Source: Methanofollis ethanolicus (lineage in GTDB: Archaea > Halobacteriota > Methanomicrobia > Methanomicrobiales > Methanofollaceae). Taken from it: DNA of 64,000 nt. Every line of letters starts with the position of its first letter. The stretch's first letter is position 1. The DNA is taken from positions 186,001 to 250,000 of the forward strand of contig NZ_BCNW01000001.1 of the NCBI RefSeq assembly GCF_001571385.1. Reading direction: 5' to 3'. The position numbers and the translations under genes were made by a program. Below the pieces are notes generated by a model, which did no database searches, was not told where the DNA came from, and saw nothing but the letters and a program-made list of their open reading frames with translations. Of this stretch, positions 31,860 through 39,996 are shown in pieces.

Positions 31860-32627
31860 TTAGCGGACGAGCCGCTTTTTCATCATCCTGAGGGCGAGGA
31901 GGAAGGCAACGGGGGTGACGGCGGCGATCCAGATCAGGCCGAGGAGGAGGAGGTCGAGGCCCGCGGCAAGGGTGAGGGCGCGGCAGACATTGACGACGTG
32001 GGTGAGGGGGAGGGCGGCGAGGGCGAGGGCCTGGAGGGGTGCGGGGAGGAGGGAGAGGGGGAAGAAGGTGCCGGAGAAGAGGAACATGGGGGTGATGAAG
32101 AGGAAGGCCGGGTAGTTGATCGACTCGATGTTCGGGATGACGGCGGTGAAGCACATGCCGATGGAGGCGAAGAGGAGGCCGGCGGGGAAGGCGAAGGGGA
32201 CGAGGAGGAGGGAGGAGGGGAGGTCGGCGACGCCGAAGAGGACGAGGACGGGGAGGATGAGGGAGGCGGAGATGACGCTTCTCGTCGCGCCCCAGAGGAT
32301 CTCGCCGGCGATCACCTCTTCGAGGGAGACGGGGGTGGCGATGACGGCGTCGAAGGTTTTCTGGTAGTACATGCGCACGTACGAGCCGTAGGTGCACTCG
32401 AAGAAGGAGGCGTTCATGACGGAGACGGCGACGAGGGCCGGGGCGATGAAGCGGATGTACGGGACGCCGTCGACTTCGGCGATGTAGTAGCCGACGCCGA
32501 AGCCGAGGGCGAGGAGGTAGAGGACGGGTTCGAGGGCGGGGACGAGGAGGTTCACCTTCCAGGTCTTCACGAAGACGTCGAGGTTCCGGCGCCAGACTGT
32601 CCAGGCGCGCATGCCGGGGAGGGTCAT
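31860..32627 (-). CDS. ABC-2 type exporter permease (NodJ/DrrB-like)
   Basis: This is a 255-residue membrane protein with six helices and the ABC-2 signature region (TFDAVIATPVSLEEVIAGEILWGATRS in pieces), followed by ESINYPAFLFITPMFLFSGTFFPL. The start ATG at 32627 overlaps the stop of the ATPase gene by four bases, giving a coupled two-gene exporter. The substrate could be a lipid-linked or drug-like compound; sequence does not decide. Confidence 0.87.
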   Translation of the reverse strand: MTLPGMRAWTVWRRNLDVFVKTWKVNLLVPALEPVLYLLALGFGVGYYIAEVDGVPYIRFIAPALVAVSVMNASFFECTYGSYVRMYYQKTFDAVIATPVSLEEVIAGEILWGATRSVISASLILPVLVLFGVADLPSSLLLVPFAFPAGLLFASIGMCFTAVIPNIESINYPAFLFITPMFLFSGTFFPLSLLPAPLQALALAALPLTHVVNVCRALTLAAGLDLLLLGLIWIAAVTPVAFLLALRMMKKRLVR

Positions 32628-33532
32628 TCGCGGAGTGTCCTCCCGGTGAGTTTTAAAAAGACGTCTTCGAGGGTGGCGGGCCGGGTGGTGAGGGTGATGG
32701 CGCCGCAGGCGTCGAGGAGGGCGCGGGTCACTTCGTTCGGCCGGTCTGTGGGGACGTGGAGGAGGCTGCCGGCGGTCTCGTACGGAATGCCGCGGCTCCT
32801 GAGGCAGGCGATGACGGTCTCGTCGGCCCCGACTTCGATGATGTGTCGGCCGATCGTCGTCCTGATCAGGTCTTTCGGCGAGCCTTCGACGAGGACCTGG
32901 CCGTGGTCCATGATGACCAGGCGGTCGCAGAGGTGTTCGGCCTCGTCCATGGCGTGGGTGGTGAGGACGAGGGTCGTGCCCTCTCTCTGGAGGGCGCGGA
33001 GTCTTTCCCAGATGAGGTGGCGGGCCTGGGGGTCGAGGCCGGTGGTGGGTTCGTCCAGGATGAGGATGTCGGGGTCGTTGACGAGGGCGCGGGCGAGGAT
33101 GAGGCGGCGGCGCATGCCGCCGGAGAGGTTCTCGATGACGACGTCTTTCTTCCCCTCCACCTGGACGAAGGCGAGGAGGCGGGCGACTCTCTCCTCGGCG
33201 GTCTGCCGGGGGATGCCGAAGTAGCGTGCGTAGGCGAGGAGGTTTTCGGCGCCGGTGAGGTCGGGGTCGAGGTTGTTCTCCTGCGGGACGACGCCGAGGC
33301 GGGCTTTGATCTCGCGGGCGTCGACGGCCGGGTCCATGCCGAAGACCTGGAGTTTGCCGCCTGTCCGCGGCGAGACGCACTGGACCATCCGCATGGTGGT
33401 GGTCTTGCCGGCGCCGTTCGGGCCGAGGAAGCCGAAGGCCTCGCCTTCTTCGACGGTGAAGCTGATCCCCCGCACGGCCCTGACGTTCCCGAAATTTTTT
33501 TCCAGCCTTTCCGCGACGATGACAGGCGGCAT
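32624..33532 (-). CDS. ABC exporter ATPase (NodI/DrrA-like)
   Basis: This is a 302-residue ATPase with Walker A GPNGAGKT (about 37-44), Q-loop VVPQENNL, signature LSGGMRRR, Walker B ILILDEP, and H-loop TTHAMDEAE. The C-terminal ~80 residues form the extra domain typical of DrrA/NodI-type ATPases. It is co-translated with the ABC-2 permease. Confidence 0.92.
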   Translation of the reverse strand: MPPVIVAERLEKNFGNVRAVRGISFTVEEGEAFGFLGPNGAGKTTTMRMVQCVSPRTGGKLQVFGMDPAVDAREIKARLGVVPQENNLDPDLTGAENLLAYARYFGIPRQTAEERVARLLAFVQVEGKKDVVIENLSGGMRRRLILARALVNDPDILILDEPTTGLDPQARHLIWERLRALQREGTTLVLTTHAMDEAEHLCDRLVIMDHGQVLVEGSPKDLIRTTIGRHIIEVGADETVIACLRSRGIPYETAGSLLHVPTDRPNEVTRALLDACGAITLTTRPATLEDVFLKLTGRTLRE

Positions 33533-33619
33533 TGTCCCGGTATGGCGATCTCACGCCCGAGTAGTTGTAACTTTTGGCCGGGGAGGGTGCTTTTTCTCCT
33601 CCGCGGTGAAACGCACTCT

Positions 33620-33829
33620 ATGGCATCGCCACTTCTTGCAGTGATCCTTTCCTTCTTCATCCCCGGCCTCGGCCAGTTCTACACGGGCCAGATGATGAAG
33701 GCGCTCGTGCTCTTCGTGCTCGCGGTCGTCTTCGGCGGTCTCTCGGCCTTCGTGATCGGCATCCCCTTCTACATTCTGGTCTGGCTGTACTCGATGTACG
33801 ACGCCTACACTGCGGCAAACGCGGCCTGA
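33620..33829 (+). CDS. TM2-domain-like small membrane protein
   Basis: This 69-residue protein has two helices and the opening AVILSFFIPGLGQFYTGQ, the pattern of TM2/DUF5683-type proteins, and a closing WLYSMYDAY. The ATG at 33620 starts at the first hydrophobic residues. A stem with a T tract follows its stop. Function unknown. Confidence 0.78.
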   Translation: MASPLLAVILSFFIPGLGQFYTGQMMKALVLFVLAVVFGGLSAFVIGIPFYILVWLYSMYDAYTAANAA

Positions 33830-33868
33830 AAGCGATTTATTCGAATTTAATCGGTTTTTATGGGTAAA

Positions 33869-33899
33869 GGAGGTTTAAGAAACTCCCTTTTCTTTTTTT
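33869..33899 (+). terminator. Hairpin plus T-tract terminator after the TM2-like gene
   Basis: GGAG(G)TTT pairs with AAACTCC around a short AAG loop, followed by CTTTTCTTTTTTT. This is a convincing transcription stop for the small gene upstream. Confidence 0.6.
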
Positions 33900-33914
33900 A
33901 TCGGCACAAAACAG

Positions 33915-34110
33915 CTTATAATAAATACAGGGCACGTTATACATTCTGATATCCCCGGCCCGGCCGTGTTCACCCGGGTGCGGGGGAAGGATTTTCGGAT
34001 CCTTGTCTGCGTGAAACTGGTCTATTTCTGCCGGAGACGGGCAATGCCCTGACCGTCTCCCGGCATACACCCACCCGCGCCGCTCTTTTCACGATTTTTC
34101 TCTTCAGGCG
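33915..34110 (+). ncRNA. Candidate structured non-coding RNA
   Basis: There is no protein gene here, but the layout looks like an RNA gene. A TATA-like CTTATAATAAATA (33915-33927) is followed by three hairpins: a C/G-rich one at about 33954-33982, AAGGAT/ATCCTT at about 33986-34003, and a long one at 34030-34064 (GCCGGAGACGG pairing with CCGTCTCC-CGGC, with an inner GGGC/GCCC). A T-rich run follows near 34083-34105 (CTTTTCACGATTTTTC). The transcript would be about 150 nt starting near 33950. This is inference; no known family was recognised. Confidence 0.35.
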
Positions 34111-34317
34111 ATCCCTTTTTTCCCGCGCCCATGAAAAATGTTTATATCGCGTTCCGCCTTCAGCGCACACCACTATAAAATTGTGCCGTTTTCCCCCGGA
34201 AGACCGGCACATCCCGCCATGTGTCCGCGATGCATCAATAGCCATAGAACGCACGAATGGCGTATGAAACATTTTAAATATCACTCTTTGCACCGACACA
34301 TACCGCGCAAATGAAGA

Positions 34318-34335
34318 AAACATATATACTATAAC
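34318..34335 (+). promoter_or_regulatory. Pilin gene promoter (TATA box)
   Basis: The tract AACATATATACTATAA lies about 40-55 bases before the ATG at 34376, and a strong AAGAGGAGG ribosome-binding site follows at about 34358. Further TATA-like tracts (TTTTAAATAT at about 34272 and TTTATAT at about 34140) could be extra promoters. Confidence 0.55.
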
Positions 34336-34375
34336 AATAAATTGCGATCATCCTCACAAGAGGAGGTATCAATCG

Positions 34376-34819
34376 ATGAAATTCGGATATGAGCATGAAG
34401 AAGCGGTGTCGCCGGTCATCGGCGTCATCCTGATGGTCGCCATCACGGTCATCCTGGCGGCGATCGTGGGAGTCTTCGTCTTCGGCATGACCGACGACAT
34501 GAGCGGGTCAAAGGAGGCTTACCTCACCGCCACGACGAATAGTTCGGTCACGACGATCGTACTGCAGAGTGGTAAAGATCTCTCCGCACTGACGCAGTTG
34601 AAGATCAAAGTAGATGGAGAAGTTATTAGCCCGGGAAATATGAAATTAAACAAAGAAACAGGAGATGCAATTGATACCGACTATCTTAAACCCAAGGGTA
34701 CCACTAAGACCTTCTCTGTCGGCGACGTGATCACAGTAAGCAAAACGAAAGGCACTCTCCTCGTCACCGGCAAGTTCGCCGACGGCGAAGAGAAGGTCCT
34801 CCTCCAGAAGAATCTGTAA
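34376..34819 (+). CDS. Archaeal type IV pilin-like protein
   Basis: This 147-residue protein opens with a class III signal peptide (KFGYEHEEAVSPVIGVIL in part). The charged leader, the EEAVSPVIG processing site and the 25-residue hydrophobic helix are the pattern of archaeal pilins of the DUF1628/Pilin_N type. The mature part is beta-rich and Thr/Ser/Lys-rich, as expected for a surface fibre subunit. The middle of the gene is noticeably richer in A+T than its neighbours, which may reflect transfer or fast evolution. Pilus assembly genes are not in this window. Confidence 0.88.
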   Translation: MKFGYEHEEAVSPVIGVILMVAITVILAAIVGVFVFGMTDDMSGSKEAYLTATTNSSVTTIVLQSGKDLSALTQLKIKVDGEVISPGNMKLNKETGDAIDTDYLKPKGTTKTFSVGDVITVSKTKGTLLVTGKFADGEEKVLLQKNL

Positions 34820-34825
34820 CTTCCC

Positions 34826-35152
34826 ATGTCCCCCCTTTTTTCCACCCGCGCCTCGCGCCTTCTCTTTCTCCTCCTCGTCCTTCTCCTCGCCGCCGACGTG
34901 GCGACGACCACTTACGCCCTCGACAACGGGGGACAGGAGGCGAACCCCGTGATGGCCGGCATCGTCTTCTGCCCCGCGTTGCACGCGCTCCTGAAAGCTT
35001 CCTTCGCCGTGCTCGTCCTCCTCCTCTGCCGCCGCGCCGACACTCTCGTCGCGGGCAGCGGGACGTACTGCATCGGCGGCGCCGCCGCGGTGTACATGCT
35101 CTCCTTCGCGAATAATCTCTGGCAGATCGGGCTCTGGCAGGTCTTCGCCTGA
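34826..35152 (+). CDS. DUF5658 family membrane protein
   Basis: This 108-residue protein has three helices (about 9-30, 42-66 and 78-100) and the DUF5658 motif (ADVATTTYALDNGGQEANPVM), with the Asp, Thr pair and Glu-x-Asn-Pro. It starts six bases after the pilin stop, so co-expression is likely. Function unknown. Confidence 0.75.
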   Translation: MSPLFSTRASRLLFLLLVLLLAADVATTTYALDNGGQEANPVMAGIVFCPALHALLKASFAVLVLLLCRRADTLVAGSGTYCIGGAAAVYMLSFANNLWQIGLWQVFA

Positions 35153-35274
35153 GCTGTTAAGGTACTGCGGGAGCGGGTGAGTGAGATGGTGTGATGAGAG
35201 AGCGGGAGCGCCGCGATGGAGTTCTGTGAAGAGGACGCGGGGAGACCGGACGCGATTGACTTCCCCGCAACCTG

Positions 35275-35450
35275 TGCCGGGGGGCTACCAGCGAAGACTT
35301 CGTCTTCTCGACTCCCTCCGGTCGTTCCTCCGGACCCCCGATCCAGGATAGGACGGGGGAAGTGTGAACAGGATATCCGAAGGGGGAGATAACCATCCCC
35401 TGCTTATCCTAATGTGGGGGGACCGGGGGGCGGCAGCCCCCCGGAGAAGA
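35275..35450 (+). repeat. Degenerate copy (E) of the dispersed hairpin repeat
   Basis: This contains the CCGGGGGG...CCGGACCCCCGATCC entry with a palindromic mini-module (35291-35328) set into the stem loop, then 'gataggacgggggaag', 'ataaccatcccc' and the closing GGGGGGCGGCAGCCCCCCGG hairpin (about 35423-35443). It matches the core of the MITE-like copies but no terminal inverted repeats were found. Confidence 0.55.
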
Positions 35451-35497
35451 GTGCCGTTCAACCGCCGTCCCAGAAACCCACAGATCCAGAATCCAGC

Positions 35498-35726
35498 CAA
35501 TATCCGCCCCCTATCCCTCCCCATACCCGGCACCGGGGGGACCGGGAGAGGGGGGGCATTACCCGCGCTCATACCGGCGGCAGGAGGGCGTTGAGTCCTG
35601 CCGGATTTTGCCCTGTTTCTCCCACAAACCCCGGTATGCCGGGATCCCCGGATCTCCCCGGTACGGCCCCGGATAGGGGGTGCGATCCCCGGATCGGAGG
35701 CAGATGCGGGTAGATCTGACCCGGAA
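35498..35726 (+). repeat. 229-bp direct repeat, copy 1
   Basis: This unit, beginning CAATATCCGCCCCCTATCCC and ending near ATCTGACCCGGA, recurs at 35829-36057 with scattered substitutions and equal length. It is G+C-rich with several hairpins (GATCCCCGG/CCGGATC types). Open frames in it are by-products and are shared by both copies. Confidence 0.8.
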
Positions 35727-35828
35727 GCACCTCGCCGGGACACCACCCGATTGGGAGGAAAACAGGGTCTCGCGGGGAGGGAGAGCGCCGTATCCCCGGC
35801 CATCCTGGGCGGCATACGAGCATCAGGG

Positions 35829-36057
35829 CAATATCCGCCCCCTATCCCTCCACCCCAACGGCACCGGGGGGACCGGGAGAGGGGATGGCATTACCCGCGA
35901 TCATACAGGCGGCAGGAGGGCGTCGAGTCCTGACGGATTTCGCCCCATTTCTCCCACAGGCCCCGATATGCCGGGATCGCCGGATCTCCCCGGTACGGCC
36001 CCGAATGGGGGGTGCGATCCCCGGATCGGGGGCAGATCCGGGCGGATCTGACCCGGA
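35829..36057 (+). repeat. 229-bp direct repeat, copy 2
   Basis: This is the second copy of the unit at 35498-35726, offset by 331 bp. The 102-bp spacer between the copies is not similar to the sequence before copy 1, so the duplication covers only the unit itself. Confidence 0.8.
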
Positions 36058-36084
36058 CACACCGCCGATCTACGATAGAACCGG

Positions 36085-36225
36085 GAAAGGGCGGATGAGA
36101 TCACGGGGAGAGAGATTGCCATCCCCATCCTATCCTGAGCGGGGAACGAGCGTCAGCGAGTTCGAGAAAACCGTAGGTTTTCGAGTGATCGGGGGCGTAG
36201 TCCCCCGGCGCGGGACAGTGATCAG
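36085..36225 (+). repeat. Degenerate copy (G) of the dispersed hairpin repeat
   Basis: The order of blocks (gggaaagggcggatgagatc, 'attgccatcccc', 'tatcctgagcggggaacgagcg', palindromic module at 36143-36185, then 'gggggcgtagtcccccggcgcg') follows the second half of copy A near 225-390. The first hairpin of the family is absent. Confidence 0.55.
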
Positions 36226-36272
36226 CCACCTCCCCCGCTATCGAGACCGGAGGCCACGATTCCCGGGGGCGA

Positions 36273-36923
36273 TCACCGACCGGCCCCGCTCTCCTTCCCG
36301 CCCTGCAGCCACCACACCCCGAGATAGCAGAAGGGGGTGTCGCAGGCCGCCACCGCCACCTTCACCAGCCAGTACGGGATGATCAGGGAGACGATGAACG
36401 GGACGGTGTACCCCGGCGCCGCACCGTAGAAGGCGATGAACATGAACGCCGCCGAGTCGATGAGCTGGCTCGCCATCGTCGAGAGGTTGTTCCGCAACCA
36501 GAGGTGCCGCCCGTGCGTCTTCTCCTTCCAGAAGTGGAAGGCCCAGAGGTCGTGCGTCTGGCTCGCCGCAAAACAGATCAGACTTGCCAGGATGATCCGC
36601 CAGGACATCCCGAAGACATCGGTGTACGCCCCGTTGTACGTGAACCTCTCCGCCGGCGGCAGGGCGACCGAGAGTGCCGTCAGCGCCAGGATGAACAGCA
36701 GGGAGAGCACCCCCGCCGCGACCAGATCCGCCGACCTCTCCTTCCCGTACACCTCCGCCACGATATCGGTCACGAGAAAAGTGACCGGGTACGAGAAGAT
36801 CGCCACCGAGACCACGACCCCCCCGATCACCGCCACCTTGTTCCCGACGAGATTTGCGGCGACCAACGCCGCGATATAAAGCCCCGCGAGGAGGGCGAAC
36901 TTCCGCTCTTTCGACCACGCCAT
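36273..36923 (-). CDS. Queuosine/archaeosine precursor (preQ0) transporter, YhhQ-like
   Basis: This is a 216-residue membrane protein with six helices of the vitamin/queuosine precursor transporter family. Typical segments are ANLVGNKVAV, YPVTFLVTDIVAEVYG (conserved Asp and Glu), FAASQTHDLWAFHFWK, and LRNNLSTMASQLIDSAAFMFIAFYG in pieces. It likely imports a 7-deazaguanine precursor used to make archaeosine in tRNA. The ATG at 36923 is at the family's normal start. Confidence 0.87.
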   Translation of the reverse strand: MAWSKERKFALLAGLYIAALVAANLVGNKVAVIGGVVVSVAIFSYPVTFLVTDIVAEVYGKERSADLVAAGVLSLLFILALTALSVALPPAERFTYNGAYTDVFGMSWRIILASLICFAASQTHDLWAFHFWKEKTHGRHLWLRNNLSTMASQLIDSAAFMFIAFYGAAPGYTVPFIVSLIIPYWLVKVAVAACDTPFCYLGVWWLQGGKESGAGR

Positions 36924-36975
36924 AGTGAAGGAGAAATGTGGGCCGCCGGGCACGAAAGAGGTGGCGGCCGGGCCG

Positions 36976-38013
36976 TCACCTGACATCCGCACGCAGGAAC
37001 CGCACCCACGCAAGCCCGAAGAAGAGGGCGGGCACGACGAGCAGGGCGATGAGGTGGTCGGCACACCCGGCGAGGATGCCGAAGACCGCACCCAGACCCT
37101 CCGCCTCCTCGTCAGAAAGGTCATCCGTCATATCGGACGGGATCGTCACCGCCGCCATCACCTCCAGGTAGTTCCAGGAAGGAGAGGCGATCATCGCCGT
37201 GCTCATGAAGGCCATCCGCCCGTCATAATAGGCGTCGTTCTTCCGGTCATACTCATCGAGGACAGCCCGGATCTCCTCGTCAGACAGCCCGCTCTCGAAC
37301 ACCCAGTCGGGGTTCTCGGGCGGGTCACCCACAGCCGCGGAGATCACCAGCGGGTTGTTGACGACAAGAGGGAGGAGGACCAGGAGAACGGCGAGGACGA
37401 AGAGGGAGGAGACAAGGGCGCCACCGCTCGTCTCCGCAACCGTCGAGAAGAAGAGGGCGATCAGGAAGAAGGAGAGGATCAGGAGATAGGAGAAGAGACC
37501 GAAGAGAGCGACCCTCACCACCTCGTCGGGACGGAGGACGATCCCGGAGAGGAGGAGGACAGAAACGCAGAGGAGGAGCATGACCACGACACCGACGGCG
37601 ATCGCCGCCGCACCGCCGAGGGCCTTCCCGCTGATCACCTCGTCCCGGTAGATCGGGTGCGAGAGGAGGACCTTCAGGGACCGACTCTCCTTCTCCCGCG
37701 TGATCAGGTCGAAACCCATCGCAACCCCCAGGAACGCCCAGAGCGTCACCGAAGGGTAGCCGACGGCGTGGAAGAGCCACATCACCGCGGGGGCAGACGA
37801 CGTCCCCTGCCCGGAAGAGTCGCCGACATCCCCGGAAACAGTCGTCTGCGCCGCGGTGTATTTTTCCAGTGCTGCCTGGTACAGGCCGACACCCGAGACC
37901 ATCCCCACCGCGGCGAGGAGGAGCATGACCGCAAAGATGCCGAGAAAACGCCTGCTCCCCATATGGTCGCGGAACTCCTTCGCGGCGATGACCCGCATGC
38001 CTTCGGTCCTCAT
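36976..38013 (-). CDS. ABC-2 family permease, third gene of operon 1
   Basis: This is a 345-residue permease with six helices. A long extracytoplasmic loop near 35-80 and another near 225-310 separate the helices. The cytoplasmic block GVAMGFDLITREKESRSLKVLLSHP and YRDEVISGKALGG is shared with the two paralogues at 38010 and 41445. Its start ATG overlaps the previous permease by four bases. Probably half of an exporter with the ATPase at 38960. Substrate unknown. Confidence 0.85.
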   Translation of the reverse strand: MRTEGMRVIAAKEFRDHMGSRRFLGIFAVMLLLAAVGMVSGVGLYQAALEKYTAAQTTVSGDVGDSSGQGTSSAPAVMWLFHAVGYPSVTLWAFLGVAMGFDLITREKESRSLKVLLSHPIYRDEVISGKALGGAAAIAVGVVVMLLLCVSVLLLSGIVLRPDEVVRVALFGLFSYLLILSFFLIALFFSTVAETSGGALVSSLFVLAVLLVLLPLVVNNPLVISAAVGDPPENPDWVFESGLSDEEIRAVLDEYDRKNDAYYDGRMAFMSTAMIASPSWNYLEVMAAVTIPSDMTDDLSDEEAEGLGAVFGILAGCADHLIALLVVPALFFGLAWVRFLRADVR

Positions 38014-38963
38014 CTGATATCCTCCCGCAGGAAACGCACCCATGCAAGCCCGAAGAAAGCTGCCGGGAAGACCGCGAAGGCAACGATGTTCCGGGCGAAG
38101 TCAGGAGGAACCGGAACGCCCGGCGTGGTCACAGCCCCCAGGATCCCCTTGCAGTTGGTCTGCGGGGAGAGGAGGACGCCGGCGTCCCTGACCAGACGCA
38201 CCCGTTCCGTGGAGGCACGCGACGCCTCCTCATACGCCACCATCTCCTCGTCGGACACGAGATCCCCGGACTCTGCCGGCGGGGAGGGGGGCGGCCCGGT
38301 GAGGAGGGAAGACCCTGCACCGACGGTAAGGACCGGGACGACCTCCGCGACGATGATGAAGACGAGGAAAGAGGAGACCAGAGCGCCACCGCTCGTCTCC
38401 GCCACCGTCGAGAAGAAGAGGGCGAGCACGAAGAAAGAGACGACCAGGACAAAGGAGATGAGAGCCGCGGCACAGATACGCAGGGCCTCGTCGGGACCGG
38501 GGACGATCCCGAAGACGAGCAGGACCGCAAGGGAGAGGAGGAGCACGACCCCCATCGCAAGGGCGATCGCCGCCACGCCGCCAAGGGCCTTCCCCGTGAC
38601 CACCTCGTCCCGGTAGACCGGGTGGGAGAGGAGGATCTTCAGGGACTTGCTCTCCTTCTCCCGCGTGATCAGGTCGAAGCCCATCGCGATCCCGAGAAAA
38701 ACACCCACCTGCGCCGTGCTCATGAACATCCCGGAAAAAAACGACAGCACACTCGGTCCACCCGCGGACGGGCCCGACTCGCCCGACACCACCGCCTGCG
38801 TCTCTGCATACGCCGCAAGGTCCGCGCTGTACTGGGCCGCCCCCGTGACCATCCCGGCAACGACGATCACGAGCATGACGCCGAGAAAGAGGTGGAACCT
38901 CCTGCTCCTCACATGGTCACGGAACTCCTTCCCGGCGATCGTCCCGAGGACGCCGGCCCTCAC
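38010..38963 (-). CDS. ABC-2 family permease, second gene of operon 1
   Basis: This is a 317-residue paralogue of the flanking permeases. It has N-terminal AGKEFRDHVRSRRFHLFLG, a helix, an outside loop, then the shared MGFDLITREKESKSLKILLSHP and YRDEVVTGKALGG. The start overlaps the ATPase stop by four bases and its own stop overlaps the next permease start, so three genes are translated in a chain. Confidence 0.87.
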   Translation of the reverse strand: MRAGVLGTIAGKEFRDHVRSRRFHLFLGVMLVIVVAGMVTGAAQYSADLAAYAETQAVVSGESGPSAGGPSVLSFFSGMFMSTAQVGVFLGIAMGFDLITREKESKSLKILLSHPVYRDEVVTGKALGGVAAIALAMGVVLLLSLAVLLVFGIVPGPDEALRICAAALISFVLVVSFFVLALFFSTVAETSGGALVSSFLVFIIVAEVVPVLTVGAGSSLLTGPPPSPPAESGDLVSDEEMVAYEEASRASTERVRLVRDAGVLLSPQTNCKGILGAVTTPGVPVPPDFARNIVAFAVFPAAFFGLAWVRFLREDIR

Positions 38964-39871
38964 GAGGTCGCCTCCTCGTGATAGTACGAGAGGAAGACGT
39001 CCTCGATGTCGGGTTCGTCGCGCTCAAGGCGCCGGATCCCCGCGGGACCGGCGGCCTCGGCGATGGCGTCGCAGATGTCTGTCTCCGCAACGAGCCGCGC
39101 CGCATGGTGGCCGTCCGCATACTCCGCGGAGATGAGAGATGGGTGGGAGAACTCGGGCATCGGCGCCTTCGTCTCGACCCGGATGATCACGTGGCCGCTC
39201 TCGCCGCCAGCGCGGGCGAGGTCTTCCCACCGACCCGAGGCGACGAGTCTCCCGTGCGCAAGGATGCCGGCGGACGTGCAGACCTTGCTCACCTCGGAGA
39301 GGATGTGGGAGGAGACGAGCACCGTCGTCCCGTTCTCGGCGACCTCCCGGATGATCCGCCGGTAGTCGGCGACGCCCTGAGGGTCAAGGTTCGCCGTCGG
39401 TTCGTCCAGGATCACGGCCTTCGGTTCGTTGATCAGGGCCTTCGCGATCCCGAGACGCTGCCGCATACCCTTCGAGTACCCCCCCACGACCTTCGTCACG
39501 CCCTCGAGGCCCACGAGCGAAAGGAGGTCGGGGATACGTTTCCGCCGGGTTGCAGCGTCCATGCCGTACAGTTTCGCCGAGTAGTCCAGGTTCTCCTCCG
39601 CGGTGAGGGTCGCGTAGAAGCCCACGTCCTCGGGCATGTACCCGATCTTCTTCTTCACCTCGATCGGGTTGGTGGCCACCTCCGTCCCGTCGATATAGCA
39701 CGCCCCCGAGGTCGGCTCGATCAGGCCGATCACCATCAGGATCGTCGTGCTCTTCCCCGCGCCGTTCGGCCCGAGGAGCCCGAAGACCTCGCCCTCGGGG
39801 ATATCGAGGCAGAGATCGTCGACGGCAGGCACGTCATTATAGACCTTCGTCAGATGTTCGCATCGTATCAT
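38960..39871 (-). CDS. ABC transporter ATPase, operon 1
   Basis: This is a 303-residue ATPase with Walker A GPNGAGKS (34-41), a YSKGMRQ signature in place of the usual LSGGQ, Walker B AVILDEP, and H-loop SSHILSEV. The C-terminal extension (about 215-303) is CcmA/NatA-like. It differs from the ATPase at 42557 at only about ten positions by eye. A TATA tract TTTTATAAAA (about 39917-39926) lies upstream on this strand. Confidence 0.93.
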   Translation of the reverse strand: MIRCEHLTKVYNDVPAVDDLCLDIPEGEVFGLLGPNGAGKSTTILMVIGLIEPTSGACYIDGTEVATNPIEVKKKIGYMPEDVGFYATLTAEENLDYSAKLYGMDAATRRKRIPDLLSLVGLEGVTKVVGGYSKGMRQRLGIAKALINEPKAVILDEPTANLDPQGVADYRRIIREVAENGTTVLVSSHILSEVSKVCTSAGILAHGRLVASGRWEDLARAGGESGHVIIRVETKAPMPEFSHPSLISAEYADGHHAARLVAETDICDAIAEAAGPAGIRRLERDEPDIEDVFLSYYHEEATS

Positions 39872-39974
39872 GGCTTCCCAGTCCTTTTTTTTGGATTGTG
39901 GAGATCCATGGCGCCCCTTTTATAAAACGATTCTGTGCAGAACGTCTATCTGTCGGGAAAGGTACGGCTGACAC

Positions 39975-39982
39975 AAAAAAAA
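39975..39982 (-). terminator. Oligo-T terminator of operon 2
   Basis: On the minus strand a run of eight T residues follows the stop of the NEW3 protein gene, between it and the promoter of operon 1. This separates the two duplicated operons. Confidence 0.6.
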
Positions 39983-39996
39983 GAGGAGGAGAAAGA

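Noticed and set aside
31860-33554. A 564-codon minus-strand frame fusing an unknown N terminus to the ABC-2 permease
   Set aside because: The first 300 codons are a Pro/Arg-rich shadow of the ABC ATPase in another frame; the real permease starts at 32627.
34376-34819. Archaellin (flagellin) call for the pilin-like gene
   Set aside because: The length and the EEAVSPVIG signal fit the short DUF1628-type pilins better; no fla/arl genes are near.
35498-36057. CRISPR or satellite array
   Set aside because: There are only two copies, each 229 bp with internal hairpins, and no short regular spacers.
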